Assembly: GCF_011082725.1 (NCBI RefSeq)
Contig: NZ_CP049715.1
Span: 1-64,000, forward strand
DNA from: Apibacter sp. B3706
GTDB lineage: Bacteria; Bacteroidota; Bacteroidia; Flavobacteriales; Weeksellaceae
DNA length: 64,000 nt
Reading direction: 5' to 3'
The notes below the pieces were generated by a model. It worked only from the letters and a program-made list of their open reading frames with translations, made no database searches and was not told where the DNA came from. The translations under genes and the position numbers were made by a program. Positions 45,073 through 54,119 of this stretch are shown here, in pieces; the stretch's first letter is position 1, and each line of letters starts with the position of its first letter.

Positions 45073-46956
45073 TTAAGCGTTGAGATCGCTGAGTTCCAGC
45101 CATCTAGATTCTTTGTAATCTAAACTTTGAATAAGATTTTCCAGCTTATTGCTAATTTCTTGTATTTCATCAAAACTTAAACTCGAAGAGGATAATTGTT
45201 CAGTTAATTTATTTTTTTCTTCTTCTAACTGAGGAATTTCTTTTTCTAGCATTTCTAATTCTCTTTTTTCCTTGAAAGAAAGTTTAGGAGATTTGTTCCC
45301 GTTAGTTGGATTACTATTTTTTATTTCCTTTTTAGAAACGTCTTTGATGATTTCATTTTCTTTTTCCTTTGAATTTAAATAATAATCTGTATAATTACCT
45401 ATAAACCAGGAAATTTTACCGTTGCCCTCAAAAATCATCAATTCATCAACCACTTTGTCCATAAAGTATCGGTCATGGCTTACGATCAAAACACAGCCTT
45501 GATATTCATTTAAAAAATTTTCAAGAACAGTTAAGGTTGGTAAATCTAAGTCATTTGTAGGCTCATCAAGTATTAAAAAATTAGGATTGCTAAATAAAAT
45601 TGATAGCAATTGCAATCTCTTTTTCTCTCCGCCGCTTAATTTAGATATATAAGTATATTGAGATTCCGGTGTAAAAAGAAACATTTCTAAGAATTGACCG
45701 GCAGTAATTTGTTTTCCATTGGATAGAGGAAAATAATCTGCTATTTCTTTTACAAAATCAATAACTCGTTGATCTTCTTTGTATGCGAGTCCTTCCTGTT
45801 TAAAATGCCCTATTTGTAAAGTTTCGCCCCATTCAATAGTTCCTGAATCAAATTCTTCCTTTCTTTCAAGTATCTTCAAAAAAGTTGTTTTACCTACTCC
45901 ATTTTTACCGATGATCCCGATTTTTGATCCTCTGGCAAAAGTATGGGAAAAGTTGTCCAAGATTATTTTATTTCCAAAATGTTTGGAAACATGTTCCATT
46001 TCAATGATTTTTTTTCCCAAACGAGTCATTTGCATGTCCAATTGAACTTGAGCATCAGAGATGCTTTTTTTAGCAAGTTCTTCCGTTTTATAAAAACTTT
46101 CAATTCTGCTTTTTGACTTGGATGTTCTAGCCTGAGGTTGTCTGCGCATCCATTCCAGCTCTTTTCTATATAAATTTTTAGCTTTATTGGTTTGAGCTAT
46201 CTGATTTTCAATTCTCAGAGATTTATTGGTTACATAGGTCTCATAATCGCCATTATGCGAATATAAGGTTCCGTCTTCCATTTCTAAGATCCGAGTGCAA
46301 ATAGCATCTAAAAAATATCGATCATGAGTAACTAAAATAAGGGTTTTGTTTTCTTTGTTAAGAAAAAATTCCAACCATTCAACCATTTCAATATCTAAAT
46401 GATTAGTTGGTTCATCCAGAATTAATAATACAGTGCCTTTTTCAAAGCTTATATCGATCAGGAATTTGGCAAGAGAAATTCTTTTTTGTTGTCCACCCGA
46501 TAAATTTTGTATCTTTTGATTAAGGAAATCAATTTTTAATTTATTGATAATTTCTTGAATTACAGGTTCGACTTTCCATCCATCCCATTGATCCATTTTT
46601 TCTATTAATCCTATCAATTCAGAATTGGAAGGATCATTCTGAACCATGGTATCGTATTGATGAACGATATCCAATACAGGGTTAGAATGGGTAAATATAT
46701 AATCTTCAGCAGTTAAATCATCATTAAATAGTTCAGATTGTTCAAACATAACTACTTTTATGTCTTTATTGAGCGTAACCGATCCGGAATCGGCAGATTC
46801 TAATCCGGACAGGATTTTTAATAAAGTACTTTTTCCACTACCGTTTTTAGCAACTAAAGCAATTTGATCTCCTTCATTTATATGAAAAGAGACATTGGAA
46901 AATAAAGTTCTTATGCCAAAAGACTTACTGATGTTTTCAACTGAAAGATAATTCAT
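45073..46956 (-). CDS. ABC-F family ATPase (Uup/EttA-like)
   Basis: About 627 residues with two ABC domains and no membrane region. Domain 1: Walker A AKNGSGKST, LSGGQQKR, LLILDEPTNHLD. Domain 2: GKNGVGKTT, LSGGEKKR, FLILDEPTNDLD. The linker between them has WMRRQPQARTSKSKSR, and a coiled-coil C-terminal tail follows (ELEMLEKEIPQLEEEKNKL). ABC-F proteins act on the ribosome. I choose the ATG at 46956 over 46977, because a -7 element at 46975-46982 overlaps the longer start. It ends 18 bases from the convergent Crp/Fnr gene. Confidence 0.9.
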   Translation of the reverse strand: MNYLSVENISKSFGIRTLFSNVSFHINEGDQIALVAKNGSGKSTLLKILSGLESADSGSVTLNKDIKVVMFEQSELFNDDLTAEDYIFTHSNPVLDIVHQYDTMVQNDPSNSELIGLIEKMDQWDGWKVEPVIQEIINKLKIDFLNQKIQNLSGGQQKRISLAKFLIDISFEKGTVLLILDEPTNHLDIEMVEWLEFFLNKENKTLILVTHDRYFLDAICTRILEMEDGTLYSHNGDYETYVTNKSLRIENQIAQTNKAKNLYRKELEWMRRQPQARTSKSKSRIESFYKTEELAKKSISDAQVQLDMQMTRLGKKIIEMEHVSKHFGNKIILDNFSHTFARGSKIGIIGKNGVGKTTFLKILERKEEFDSGTIEWGETLQIGHFKQEGLAYKEDQRVIDFVKEIADYFPLSNGKQITAGQFLEMFLFTPESQYTYISKLSGGEKKRLQLLSILFSNPNFLILDEPTNDLDLPTLTVLENFLNEYQGCVLIVSHDRYFMDKVVDELMIFEGNGKISWFIGNYTDYYLNSKEKENEIIKDVSKKEIKNSNPTNGNKSPKLSFKEKRELEMLEKEIPQLEEEKNKLTEQLSSSSLSFDEIQEISNKLENLIQSLDYKESRWLELSDLNA

Positions 46957-46974
46957 AGGGTATATATAGAAAAG

Positions 46975-46982
46975 CAAAAATA
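46975..46982 (-). promoter_or_regulatory. Promoter -7 element TATTTTTG that fixes the ABC-F start
   Basis: Minus-strand TATTTTTG, 18 bases before the ATG at 46956. The alternative start at 46977 would lie inside this element. Confidence 0.45.
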
Positions 46983-47020
46983 CGCTTTCTAAATTATTTT
47001 ATAAAAAGTCAATTTGGGTA

Positions 47021-47284
47021 TTAATTTGATGATTTATATAATATCATATGACAAACCAGCAAAATAGTTAGAAAAACATTGAGTATAACTCCTACAGAAG
47101 CATCAATATTTTTAAAATCTTTAATACGGGCATAGATACTAAGCAGGAGACAGAATAATTCAACACCGACCATAGTATAGTTTAGCCAGGAAGGTACAAA
47201 ACAATATAAATTGCCAAGTAAGAAAGCTATTAGATTTAAAATTACTATTCCTGCTAAAAACACGAAAATACTGACGTTATTCAT
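47021..47284 (-). CDS. Small membrane protein, unknown function
   Basis: 87 residues with about three hydrophobic segments (about 5-28, 33-52 and 61-82). I do not recognise a family. It lies 64 bases upstream of the ABC-F start on the same strand, and the coding quality (length, clean ATG) is reasonable. A membrane location is the only thing the sequence supports. Confidence 0.55.
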   Translation of the reverse strand: MNNVSIFVFLAGIVILNLIAFLLGNLYCFVPSWLNYTMVGVELFCLLLSIYARIKDFKNIDASVGVILNVFLTILLVCHMILYKSSN

Positions 47285-47931
47285 AATTTATTAAAATTAA
47301 ATTTAAAAAATGCTTATTATGTATAAGATGTTTTCTTTAATTTCTAAATGATATATTTAAGTAAAAGAAATTAATAGTGTTACATTTTTAATAATCTAAT
47401 TTTATTCCAAGATTTAAACAATCAAACAAAAAATATTAAATATTCGATGTTTAAGAAATAGAGGTAATAGGTAATTGTGTAAATTAATGTAAGCATATTA
47501 CTAGGTAAATAAGAGACAAAAGAGGCTTTTTATATCAAGATTTTTAACAACAGTAATTTATTGATTTAAAAAAATGCTAACTTGGTATATACAGGGGTTT
47601 AATTGGAATAAAACATAAATCCCCCTTTCATATTAATTAATTTTGCCTGTTGCTTATTGGATAAAAATGACTATAAAGCAATGAAAAAAGATAATATTAT
47701 TCATGAACCACTGCCTAAAAGCATTGACTTTATTCAACGATAGTTTCTGAAAGTATATGTTTTGCGGCAGGAAAAAAGAAAATTTTCTGATTTTTTACAT
47801 GGGATTATATAATATTATATAAGGAAAAAATGCTAATGTATTAGAAACTTCAACAGTAAAAAATATTTCATTTTATAAAATCAAATGCTTTTTTATAGAA
47901 ATTCTTAAGGAATATATCACTTAAAAAAACA
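47285..47931. other. Gene-free region of about 650 bases upstream of the small membrane gene
   Basis: AT-rich. A TAATTTTG -7 match at 47638-47645 is followed by a 20-codon open frame at 47681-47743. Beyond its stop the same frame continues for another 22 codons. This could be a degraded gene, but I cannot name the family. No RNA or repeat structure is evident. Confidence 0.4.
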
Positions 47932-47969
47932 AAAAATCCACAATCTTTTTGAATTGATTATGGATTTTT
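47932..47969 (-). terminator. Terminator after tRNA-Phe
   Basis: AAAAATCCACAATC and GATTATGGATTTTT pair along 14 positions. The single mismatch becomes a G-U pair in the minus-strand transcript, with a U-run on its 3' side. It directly follows the tRNA. Confidence 0.75.
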
Positions 47970-47973
47970 GAAG

Positions 47974-48046
47974 TGGTACCTCTTGGAATCGAACCAAGGA
48001 CACAAGGATTTTCAGTCCTTTGCTCTACCAACTGAGCTAAGGTACC
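47974..48046 (-). tRNA. tRNA-Phe (GAA)
   Basis: 73 bases. The acceptor stem GGTACC pairs with its complement at the 3' end. The D-arm reads GCTCAGTTGGTAGAGC. The anticodon stem-loop has the loop CTGAAAA with anticodon GAA, and the T-arm reads TTGGTTCGATTCCAA. CCA is not encoded. Confidence 0.96.
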
Positions 48047-48216
48047 CTCGTTTGGGATTGCAAATATAGGGCATATTTTTAAATCACAAAATATTTTTAA
48101 AAAAAAATTGAATTTTTTTTTCGGCTATAAAATTTCACTAAGAATTTTTACTTATAATTATTTTTATAATCGGTACATTATTAACATATTTGTACTTTGT
48201 ATATAAAACACACTGA

Positions 48217-49488
48217 ATGAAAATTAGATTTTTCTCCATATTATCATCATTTATCATATTTCTGAATGCAGCTTATGCCCAGCAAACTTCTACCTCTCCT
48301 TATTCTTCATTTGGCTTAGGAGAAAGTAAAACCAATTCCGATATAGTAATTTCTTCTATGGGAGGATTGGGAACCTCATATATTTCAGATTTTACCAATG
48401 AAGCCAATTTTGTAAATCCGGCAGCGAATAGAAACTTGCGATATACCAGTTATAACATCGTGATCAATACCGATTATACCAATGCTAAAACTTCTAACGT
48501 AAGCAGTGATCGATCCACTACTTATTTAGCTAATTTATCATTAGCCTTTCCAATCGGAGCTAAGTCCAGAGTAGGAGTAAATTTACAACCTTACACCAAT
48601 ATAGGATATGATATAAATACAGATAATTCAGATGTTGTAAATCAAAAATCTTTATTTAAGGGAAGGGGAGGACTTAATGCTTTTAGTGGTATGTATTCAT
48701 ATAATATATCCAATGAGTTTTCCTTAGGAGCTAAAATCGGGTATGTTTGGGGCGATTTGAAAAAAGATCAAGAAACATCTTTACAGAATGCTAATTTGAT
48801 TTCCGGTATATTTAATAAGCAAGAATATGGTTTTTTCGATTATACTTTAGGAGTAGCCTATCGAAAAAAATTAACTAATAATCATTTACTTAAAATCGGA
48901 GCAACTTATAATATAGGGCATACCATAGATGCTGATGTAAATTATTTGTATTCAACCTATTATTATAACAATAATAATGAAAAAGTTTCAATGGATACCT
49001 TAAACTATGTTAAGGGAACACATGATGCAAAATTACCTTCATCATACTCAATAGGAGTGGCCTATGGAAAAGAGCATAAATGGTCATTAGGAGCAGATTT
49101 TAAATTTACAGATCAATTTAAACTAAAGATACCGGAAGATAATTTTGATTACAAAAATAAGTATCGCGTAGCTGTAGGAGGCTGGTATTTGCCTAATATA
49201 AACGGTTTCAGATCTTATTTTGAAAAAATTATTTATCGGTATGGGCTGTATTATGAAAATACAGGGCTTAATGTGAACAATAAAACCATTGACCAATATG
49301 GGGTAACCGCCGGTCTAGGCCTGCCTTTGGGTAAATCCGGTAAACATGATCCTTCCATGCTAAATTTAGGAATTGAATTAGGACAAAGAGGTTCAAAATC
49401 AAACGGTCTAATCAAAGAGAATTTCGTAAATTTTAAGGTTGGATTTAATTTTGATGATCTTTGGTTTAGAAAGAGACAGTACGATTAA
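48217..49488 (+). CDS. Flavobacterial outer-membrane beta-barrel protein, unknown function
   Basis: 423 residues with a signal peptide (about 1-21, ending AYAQ). The mature N-terminus has TSPYSSFGLGE and SSMGGLGTS, FVNPAANRNL. This pattern occurs in a barrel family common in flavobacteria that resembles OmpP1/FadL. Many short alternating beta strands follow, and it ends in WFRKRQYD. It precedes lptC with a gap of 33 bases, so the two may be co-transcribed and both serve the outer membrane. No substrate can be assigned. Confidence 0.75.
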   Translation: MKIRFFSILSSFIIFLNAAYAQQTSTSPYSSFGLGESKTNSDIVISSMGGLGTSYISDFTNEANFVNPAANRNLRYTSYNIVINTDYTNAKTSNVSSDRSTTYLANLSLAFPIGAKSRVGVNLQPYTNIGYDINTDNSDVVNQKSLFKGRGGLNAFSGMYSYNISNEFSLGAKIGYVWGDLKKDQETSLQNANLISGIFNKQEYGFFDYTLGVAYRKKLTNNHLLKIGATYNIGHTIDADVNYLYSTYYYNNNNEKVSMDTLNYVKGTHDAKLPSSYSIGVAYGKEHKWSLGADFKFTDQFKLKIPEDNFDYKNKYRVAVGGWYLPNINGFRSYFEKIIYRYGLYYENTGLNVNNKTIDQYGVTAGLGLPLGKSGKHDPSMLNLGIELGQRGSKSNGLIKENFVNFKVGFNFDDLWFRKRQYD

Positions 49489-49521
49489 AATTTATAACTA
49501 TCATTTTTTATCCATGGAAAG

Positions 49522-50100
49522 ATGGTGACTATAAAAAAAATAAAAATCTATTTATATCTTATTTTTTTTGCGATTATTTCCATATCATGTTCCGATGAAA
49601 AAGGGGATAATTTAGGAGAAAAAAAAACCAACTTTGCTTCCAGGAGAATCTATAATGCTAATATAACTTTAACAGATTCAGTGTATGCAATTATTAGATT
49701 AAGGACTCCACTTATGGAAGAATATGAATTTGTAGAGACACCGTATACAGTTTTTCCTAAAGGTTTAGATATGGATTTCTACCAAAAAGGTAAAGATCCC
49801 GGGCATTTGAAAGCAGATTATGCCAAGATAATTGAAACTGCAGGATGGTATGAAGCAAGGAAAAATGTAGTTATTATTAATTCGGATAAAGACACATTAA
49901 AAACCAATCAAATTTTTTGGAATAAGAAAGAAAGAAAAATTTTTTCAAACGATACCGTTAAAATCTACAGGGCAGACGGGGTAACTACGAATATTTCTGT
50001 TCATGGAATTGAATCTTCAGAAGACTTTAAGAATTTTAAACTGAAAAAAAACACAGGTACTTTGCCCTATGCAAATGATTTAAAAACAGATAGCAAATAA
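49522..50100 (+). CDS. lptC: LptC-like LPS export periplasmic protein
   Basis: 192 residues. A hydrophobic N-terminus ends in a lipobox-like SISC, and the LptC domain reads LTDSVYAIIRLRTPLMEEYEF to HLKADYAKI (about 53-115), with a later TNQIFWNKKERKIFSNDTV (about 131-149). LptC is the periplasmic-side bridge that receives LPS from the LptB2FG ABC transporter and passes it to LptA. Assignment is from sequence pattern rather than clear motifs, supported by its neighbours at the outer membrane. Confidence 0.78.
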   Translation: MVTIKKIKIYLYLIFFAIISISCSDEKGDNLGEKKTNFASRRIYNANITLTDSVYAIIRLRTPLMEEYEFVETPYTVFPKGLDMDFYQKGKDPGHLKADYAKIIETAGWYEARKNVVIINSDKDTLKTNQIFWNKKERKIFSNDTVKIYRADGVTTNISVHGIESSEDFKNFKLKKNTGTLPYANDLKTDSK

Positions 50101-50216
50101 ATTTTATTTTGAATAAAAATAATATAAACGTTATTTACAAATAAAATATGAAATTATTAAATAAAGATGTATATTAGTAGCTTCAAAATTTATATTTTTA
50201 ATAAAAATAGCGAACA

Positions 50217-51266
50217 ATGAAAAAAAAGTATACTGTTTTTCTTTTAATACTTACGCTTTCTGTTTATGCTCAAGAAGGAAAAGTAAAAGAAACTTCTGAA
50301 AAAGGAGTTTATTTTGAACAGAATGGGGAAATGATTTTAGTTTATAGGGGATCAAAGGAAGGTAAAGCTAATAGTGGCTATACATTCACTTATGGAAAAG
50401 ATGGAACATTAGAAGTAAAAGGAAAAGCATCTGCTCCTACATTTAAATCACCCAATGATGTGGTAATAGTTCAAGATGCTGCAGGAAATCGATATTGGAA
50501 ATTGATTGATGGAACTATTGTAAAAACAGAATTAGCGGGAGAAGTATCAAAATCTGCGGCTGCTAAAGAAGTTTCTGTAATCAGAAAAGAAGAAAATAAT
50601 GCAGTAGTAAATGAAGTTCCGGTTGAAACAGTAATTAAAGAAGTTCCTATAGAAGTTGTTGAAGAAAAAATAATTGAAACACCGGAAACAGTAAATGCTT
50701 TACCGGAAAAAGAAATAGAAATAGAAATTGAAGAGGCAGACATAGCTGAAGAAAAACCTGAAGAGGAAACACTAATACCGGAAGCTCAATTTATAAATGA
50801 ACAAGATTCAGATGATGTATCTGAGACTGAACAAGCAGAGTCTATCGCTATTCCTACTCCGTCTGCTACAGAAGAGGTGGAAACAGTACCTAGTTCTTCT
50901 AGCATAGTTATAGATGAAAATGAATCAAAAAATATAGAAGAAATTTCAACCCCAACTCCGCAAATTGAAGAAGCAGAAACAGTAGAAATCGAATCTATTC
51001 CTAGTCAAGAAGCTAATTCAGAAGTTTCAGTACCATCAGAAGAAAAAATTATTTTAGAAGAAGATGCCCCGGAAGAAGATAAAACTATAATTTCTACTAT
51101 AGGAGATGATGGAATTGAAGAAATTCAAGTGATAGATGGAGAAGTAGGAGATGTGTCTAATATGTTTGAAAAAAATTATGAAGACATGTCTAGAAAGGAA
51201 AAGAAATTATATAAAAAGAATGAAAAAAAATTAATGAAGCAATTAGAAAAAGAACTTAAAAATTAA
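50217..51266 (+). CDS. Secreted acidic protein, unknown function
   Basis: 349 residues. Signal peptide (about 1-18). The region 20-105 is a small folded-looking domain (KGVYFEQNGEMILVYRG, RYWKLIDGTIVKTE). Residues about 120-310 are a low-complexity stretch very rich in Glu, Val, Ile, Pro and Ser, with VETV/EIE-type repetition. The last 30 residues turn strongly basic (KKLYKKNEKKLMKQLEKELKN). I do not recognise a family. It lies 116 bases after lptC on the same strand. The charge pattern suggests an extended periplasmic spacer, but that is inference. Confidence 0.7.
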   Translation: MKKKYTVFLLILTLSVYAQEGKVKETSEKGVYFEQNGEMILVYRGSKEGKANSGYTFTYGKDGTLEVKGKASAPTFKSPNDVVIVQDAAGNRYWKLIDGTIVKTELAGEVSKSAAAKEVSVIRKEENNAVVNEVPVETVIKEVPIEVVEEKIIETPETVNALPEKEIEIEIEEADIAEEKPEEETLIPEAQFINEQDSDDVSETEQAESIAIPTPSATEEVETVPSSSSIVIDENESKNIEEISTPTPQIEEAETVEIESIPSQEANSEVSVPSEEKIILEEDAPEEDKTIISTIGDDGIEEIQVIDGEVGDVSNMFEKNYEDMSRKEKKLYKKNEKKLMKQLEKELKN

Positions 51267-51291
51267 TAGATATAAAATTTAATATAAAAAA

Positions 51292-51332
51292 TGAACCTAT
51301 TCGGTCTACCACTGAATAGGTTCAATTTTTTT
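51292..51332. terminator. Bidirectional terminator between the acidic protein and ung
   Basis: TGAACCTATTC (51292-51302) pairs with GAATAGGTTCA (51314-51324), followed by Ts and preceded by As. It serves both convergent genes. Confidence 0.85.
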
Positions 51333-51965
51333 TGAGGTTAAATATTCATTAGTAAGACTAAAAGGTCTTGAACCGAAAAAGCCTCTATGTGCGGATAAAG
51401 GAGAGGGGTGTACCGATTTAATTATGAAATGTTTTCGAGTATCTATTAAATTAATTTTCTGTTGTGCATAGCTTCCCCATAAAATAAATACAACATGTTC
51501 TTTTTCTTCAGATATTTTATGAATTACAGAATCCGTGAACGTTTCCCATCCTTTTTTTTGGTGAGAACCCGCTTGATGGGCTCGTACCGTTAAAGTAGCA
51601 TTGAGCAAAAAAACACCCTGTTTGGTCCATGGAGTTAAATCCCCCGACTTTAATTCAATACCGGTATCATTTTTTAATTCAATAATAATATTCCTTAAAG
51701 AAGGCGGATATACTATTCCATTGGGAACAGAAAAACATAATCCCATAGCTTGTCCTTCTCCATGATATGGATCCTGTCCCAGTAAAACCACTTTTACTTG
51801 ATCAAAGGGAGTCAATTCAAAGGCCTTAAAAATATTTTTACCTTTTGGATAGCAAGTATGTTCTTTATATTCTTGCTTAACAAAATTTATTAAAGATGAA
51901 AAATAAGGCTTTTCAAATTCAGGCTTTAATAAATTTTTCCATGATTCTTCAATATTTATATTCAT
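51306..51965 (-). CDS. ung: Uracil-DNA glycosylase
   Basis: Family 1 UDG, 219 residues; removes uracil from DNA to start base-excision repair. Catalytic motif GQDPYHGEGQAMGL (about 62-75) contains the catalytic Asp, and the minor-groove loop HPSPLSAHRGFFGSRPFS (about 186-203) contains the key His. Other family cues are LLNATLTVRAHQAGSH near 118-133. Its 3' end shares a terminator with the acidic-protein gene. Confidence 0.97.
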   Translation of the reverse strand: MNINIEESWKNLLKPEFEKPYFSSLINFVKQEYKEHTCYPKGKNIFKAFELTPFDQVKVVLLGQDPYHGEGQAMGLCFSVPNGIVYPPSLRNIIIELKNDTGIELKSGDLTPWTKQGVFLLNATLTVRAHQAGSHQKKGWETFTDSVIHKISEEKEHVVFILWGSYAQQKINLIDTRKHFIIKSVHPSPLSAHRGFFGSRPFSLTNEYLTSKKIEPIQW

Positions 51966-52014
51966 TCAGTAAAGGTAAAAATAAATATAAAAATAGTTGG
52001 AAATAAGACAAATA

Positions 52015-53895
52015 TTAAGCAGAATATGTGTTGAAATTTAATGCTTTAATTTTATTTTCTGAAATTAGATCTTGTAAGCATTCATGAATTTTTTCAAAAG
52101 AAACATTCCTAAATTCGGCATAAATATCCTCTCTGCTTCTAGGCTGTTCTTTTATATAAGATAAAATATCTTTCAGGTAAGATTGTTCATCTAATTTGGA
52201 TTTACAACATACATCACACTTACCGCATATTTGATTGGTTTTTTCACCAAAATATCCAAGGATTAATTTCATCCTGCAATATTTTGAATTTTTGATAAAA
52301 AATTCCAACTCTTTATATTTAACTAATTTATTTTGTTGTATAAGTTGAAATTCATTCCAAAAGCTTCCTAAAAGTTTTTGATCGTTTCGTGGTTCTAAAA
52401 AGTAAATTTTTTGCTTATTACCATCAACGTAAGAAATATCGCCTGATTGGTTATATTTAATGAATTTGGAGTGTAATACGGAAAGAGGAATTAAAAGGCT
52501 GTCGGCTAATTTTTTTTCATCAAATTTTATTTGATAAGAAAAAACACCTGTTATTTTTCTGGCAATTTTTTCAAATAAAAAGGAATCATTGCCGTAAAAA
52601 TTAGTGTCAAGTCTTTCTATAGGAAAGTTAATTTTAAGCAGACTATCTGAAGGCTCATATTTCCATTGAAGAACTGAGCTATTATGAAGAAATTCTAAAA
52701 TAGGTATAATCTTACTTTTATTAATTTTTGTACGTTGTTGAAATAATTTCAAGTCGAAATCAAAAATTGTATCGGGTAACTCATTAGGAACAATACAAAA
52801 CATTGAATATAAATAACGGATAACTTTTTCATATTCCGATTTTGAAGATATAGTTTGTATGAGTGATGAGTATATATCAGAAAGTTCCGCTTCATTCCAT
52901 AATAAAAATGTATGTGATAAAAGTCCGTCCCTTCCTGCACGACCAACTTCCTGATAATAATTTTCTAATGAATAAGGAGGAGAAAGATGAATGATCACAC
53001 GAACGTCTTTCTTATCTATACCCATTCCAAAAGCATTTGTTGAAATTAGAATTTGGTTGGTACTTTCCGTCCAATTTTTTTGTCTTTGCATTTTTTCACT
53101 AGGGGATAATCCTGCATGAAAAAATTCAACCTCAAATCCCTTTCTTTTTAAAGTTTCAGACAAAGTTTTAGTTTCATTACGAGTTCTACAATAAATAATT
53201 CCCGAACCCTTATACCTATGTAAAATTCTTTCAATTTCCCCAAATTTGTCTCCGGCATTTAAAACTTGTAAAGAAAGATTTTCTCTATTAAATGATCTTT
53301 TAAATACCTGAACATTATGTAAATCAAGTTTTTTTATTATTTCAATTAAGACCTTTTCAGTTGCGGTTGCAGTAAGTGCCATGCAAGGAATTTGAATCCC
53401 GATATATTCTCTAAACTTTATAATTTGTTGATACGATGGACGAAAATCATTACCCCATTCAGAAATACAATGAGCTTCATCAACTGCGATAAACGAAATT
53501 TCAATATCTTTAATGATCTCTAGAAAAGTTTTATTTAACAATCGTTCCGGAGATACATATAATAATTTCAATTCATTATTTCTCAATTTATTAAATACGG
53601 AAAGTTGTTGATCCGCTGTTTGATCCGAAGAAATATACTCGGCCGGAATTAATTTCCTTTTTAATGAATACACTTGATCCTTTATAAGAGCCAATAATGG
53701 AGAAATAATAATACAAGTGCCTTGAACCAAAAGAGCGGGGACTTGATAGCAAATAGATTTTCCTGCTCCTGTAGGTAAAAGAGCAATATTATCTTTACTT
53801 TCCAATATAGAAAGTATGATCTCTTTTTGAAGAGGTCTGAATTCTTTATACCCCCAGTAAGATTCAAGAATTTTATTTGGTAATGAAAAGTCCAT
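52015..53895 (-). CDS. recQ: RecQ-type ATP-dependent DNA helicase
   Basis: 626 residues, 3'-5' SF2 helicase for recombination and fork repair. Motif I LPTGAGKS near 39-46, motif II DEAHCISEWGNDFRPSY near 138-154, TATAT motif III and motif VI QEVGRAGRDG near 316-325. A C-terminal RQC region with zinc-binding cysteines (CRMKLILGYFGE and CGKCDVCC) follows. No HRDC domain is apparent at the C-terminus, which ends in a short winged-helix-like segment. A -7 element is 29 bases upstream. Confidence 0.95.
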   Translation of the reverse strand: MDFSLPNKILESYWGYKEFRPLQKEIILSILESKDNIALLPTGAGKSICYQVPALLVQGTCIIISPLLALIKDQVYSLKRKLIPAEYISSDQTADQQLSVFNKLRNNELKLLYVSPERLLNKTFLEIIKDIEISFIAVDEAHCISEWGNDFRPSYQQIIKFREYIGIQIPCMALTATATEKVLIEIIKKLDLHNVQVFKRSFNRENLSLQVLNAGDKFGEIERILHRYKGSGIIYCRTRNETKTLSETLKRKGFEVEFFHAGLSPSEKMQRQKNWTESTNQILISTNAFGMGIDKKDVRVIIHLSPPYSLENYYQEVGRAGRDGLLSHTFLLWNEAELSDIYSSLIQTISSKSEYEKVIRYLYSMFCIVPNELPDTIFDFDLKLFQQRTKINKSKIIPILEFLHNSSVLQWKYEPSDSLLKINFPIERLDTNFYGNDSFLFEKIARKITGVFSYQIKFDEKKLADSLLIPLSVLHSKFIKYNQSGDISYVDGNKQKIYFLEPRNDQKLLGSFWNEFQLIQQNKLVKYKELEFFIKNSKYCRMKLILGYFGEKTNQICGKCDVCCKSKLDEQSYLKDILSYIKEQPRSREDIYAEFRNVSFEKIHECLQDLISENKIKALNFNTYSA

Positions 53896-53923
53896 TTAGA
53901 CTAGAATTTTTATTGGCATGTAA

Positions 53924-53931
53924 CAAATATA
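53924..53931 (-). promoter_or_regulatory. Promoter -7 element TATATTTG for recQ
   Basis: Minus-strand TATATTTG (plus CAAATATA), 28 bases upstream of the recQ ATG. Confidence 0.5.
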
Positions 53932-54119
53932 TAAAAGAAAAAATTATCCTAATTTGAATTGACCCAATTGTTTGGTGTTGATTTTATGTAAGATAAATTA
54001 AAAAAGAATTATATATTTACAGGCAAGATAAACAAGTATTAAAAAAAATACTTAAAAAAAGTGATTTTAACGTAACAAAATTTGTTAAGATAATACAAAT
54101 TATAGTGAAATAAGTTGTC

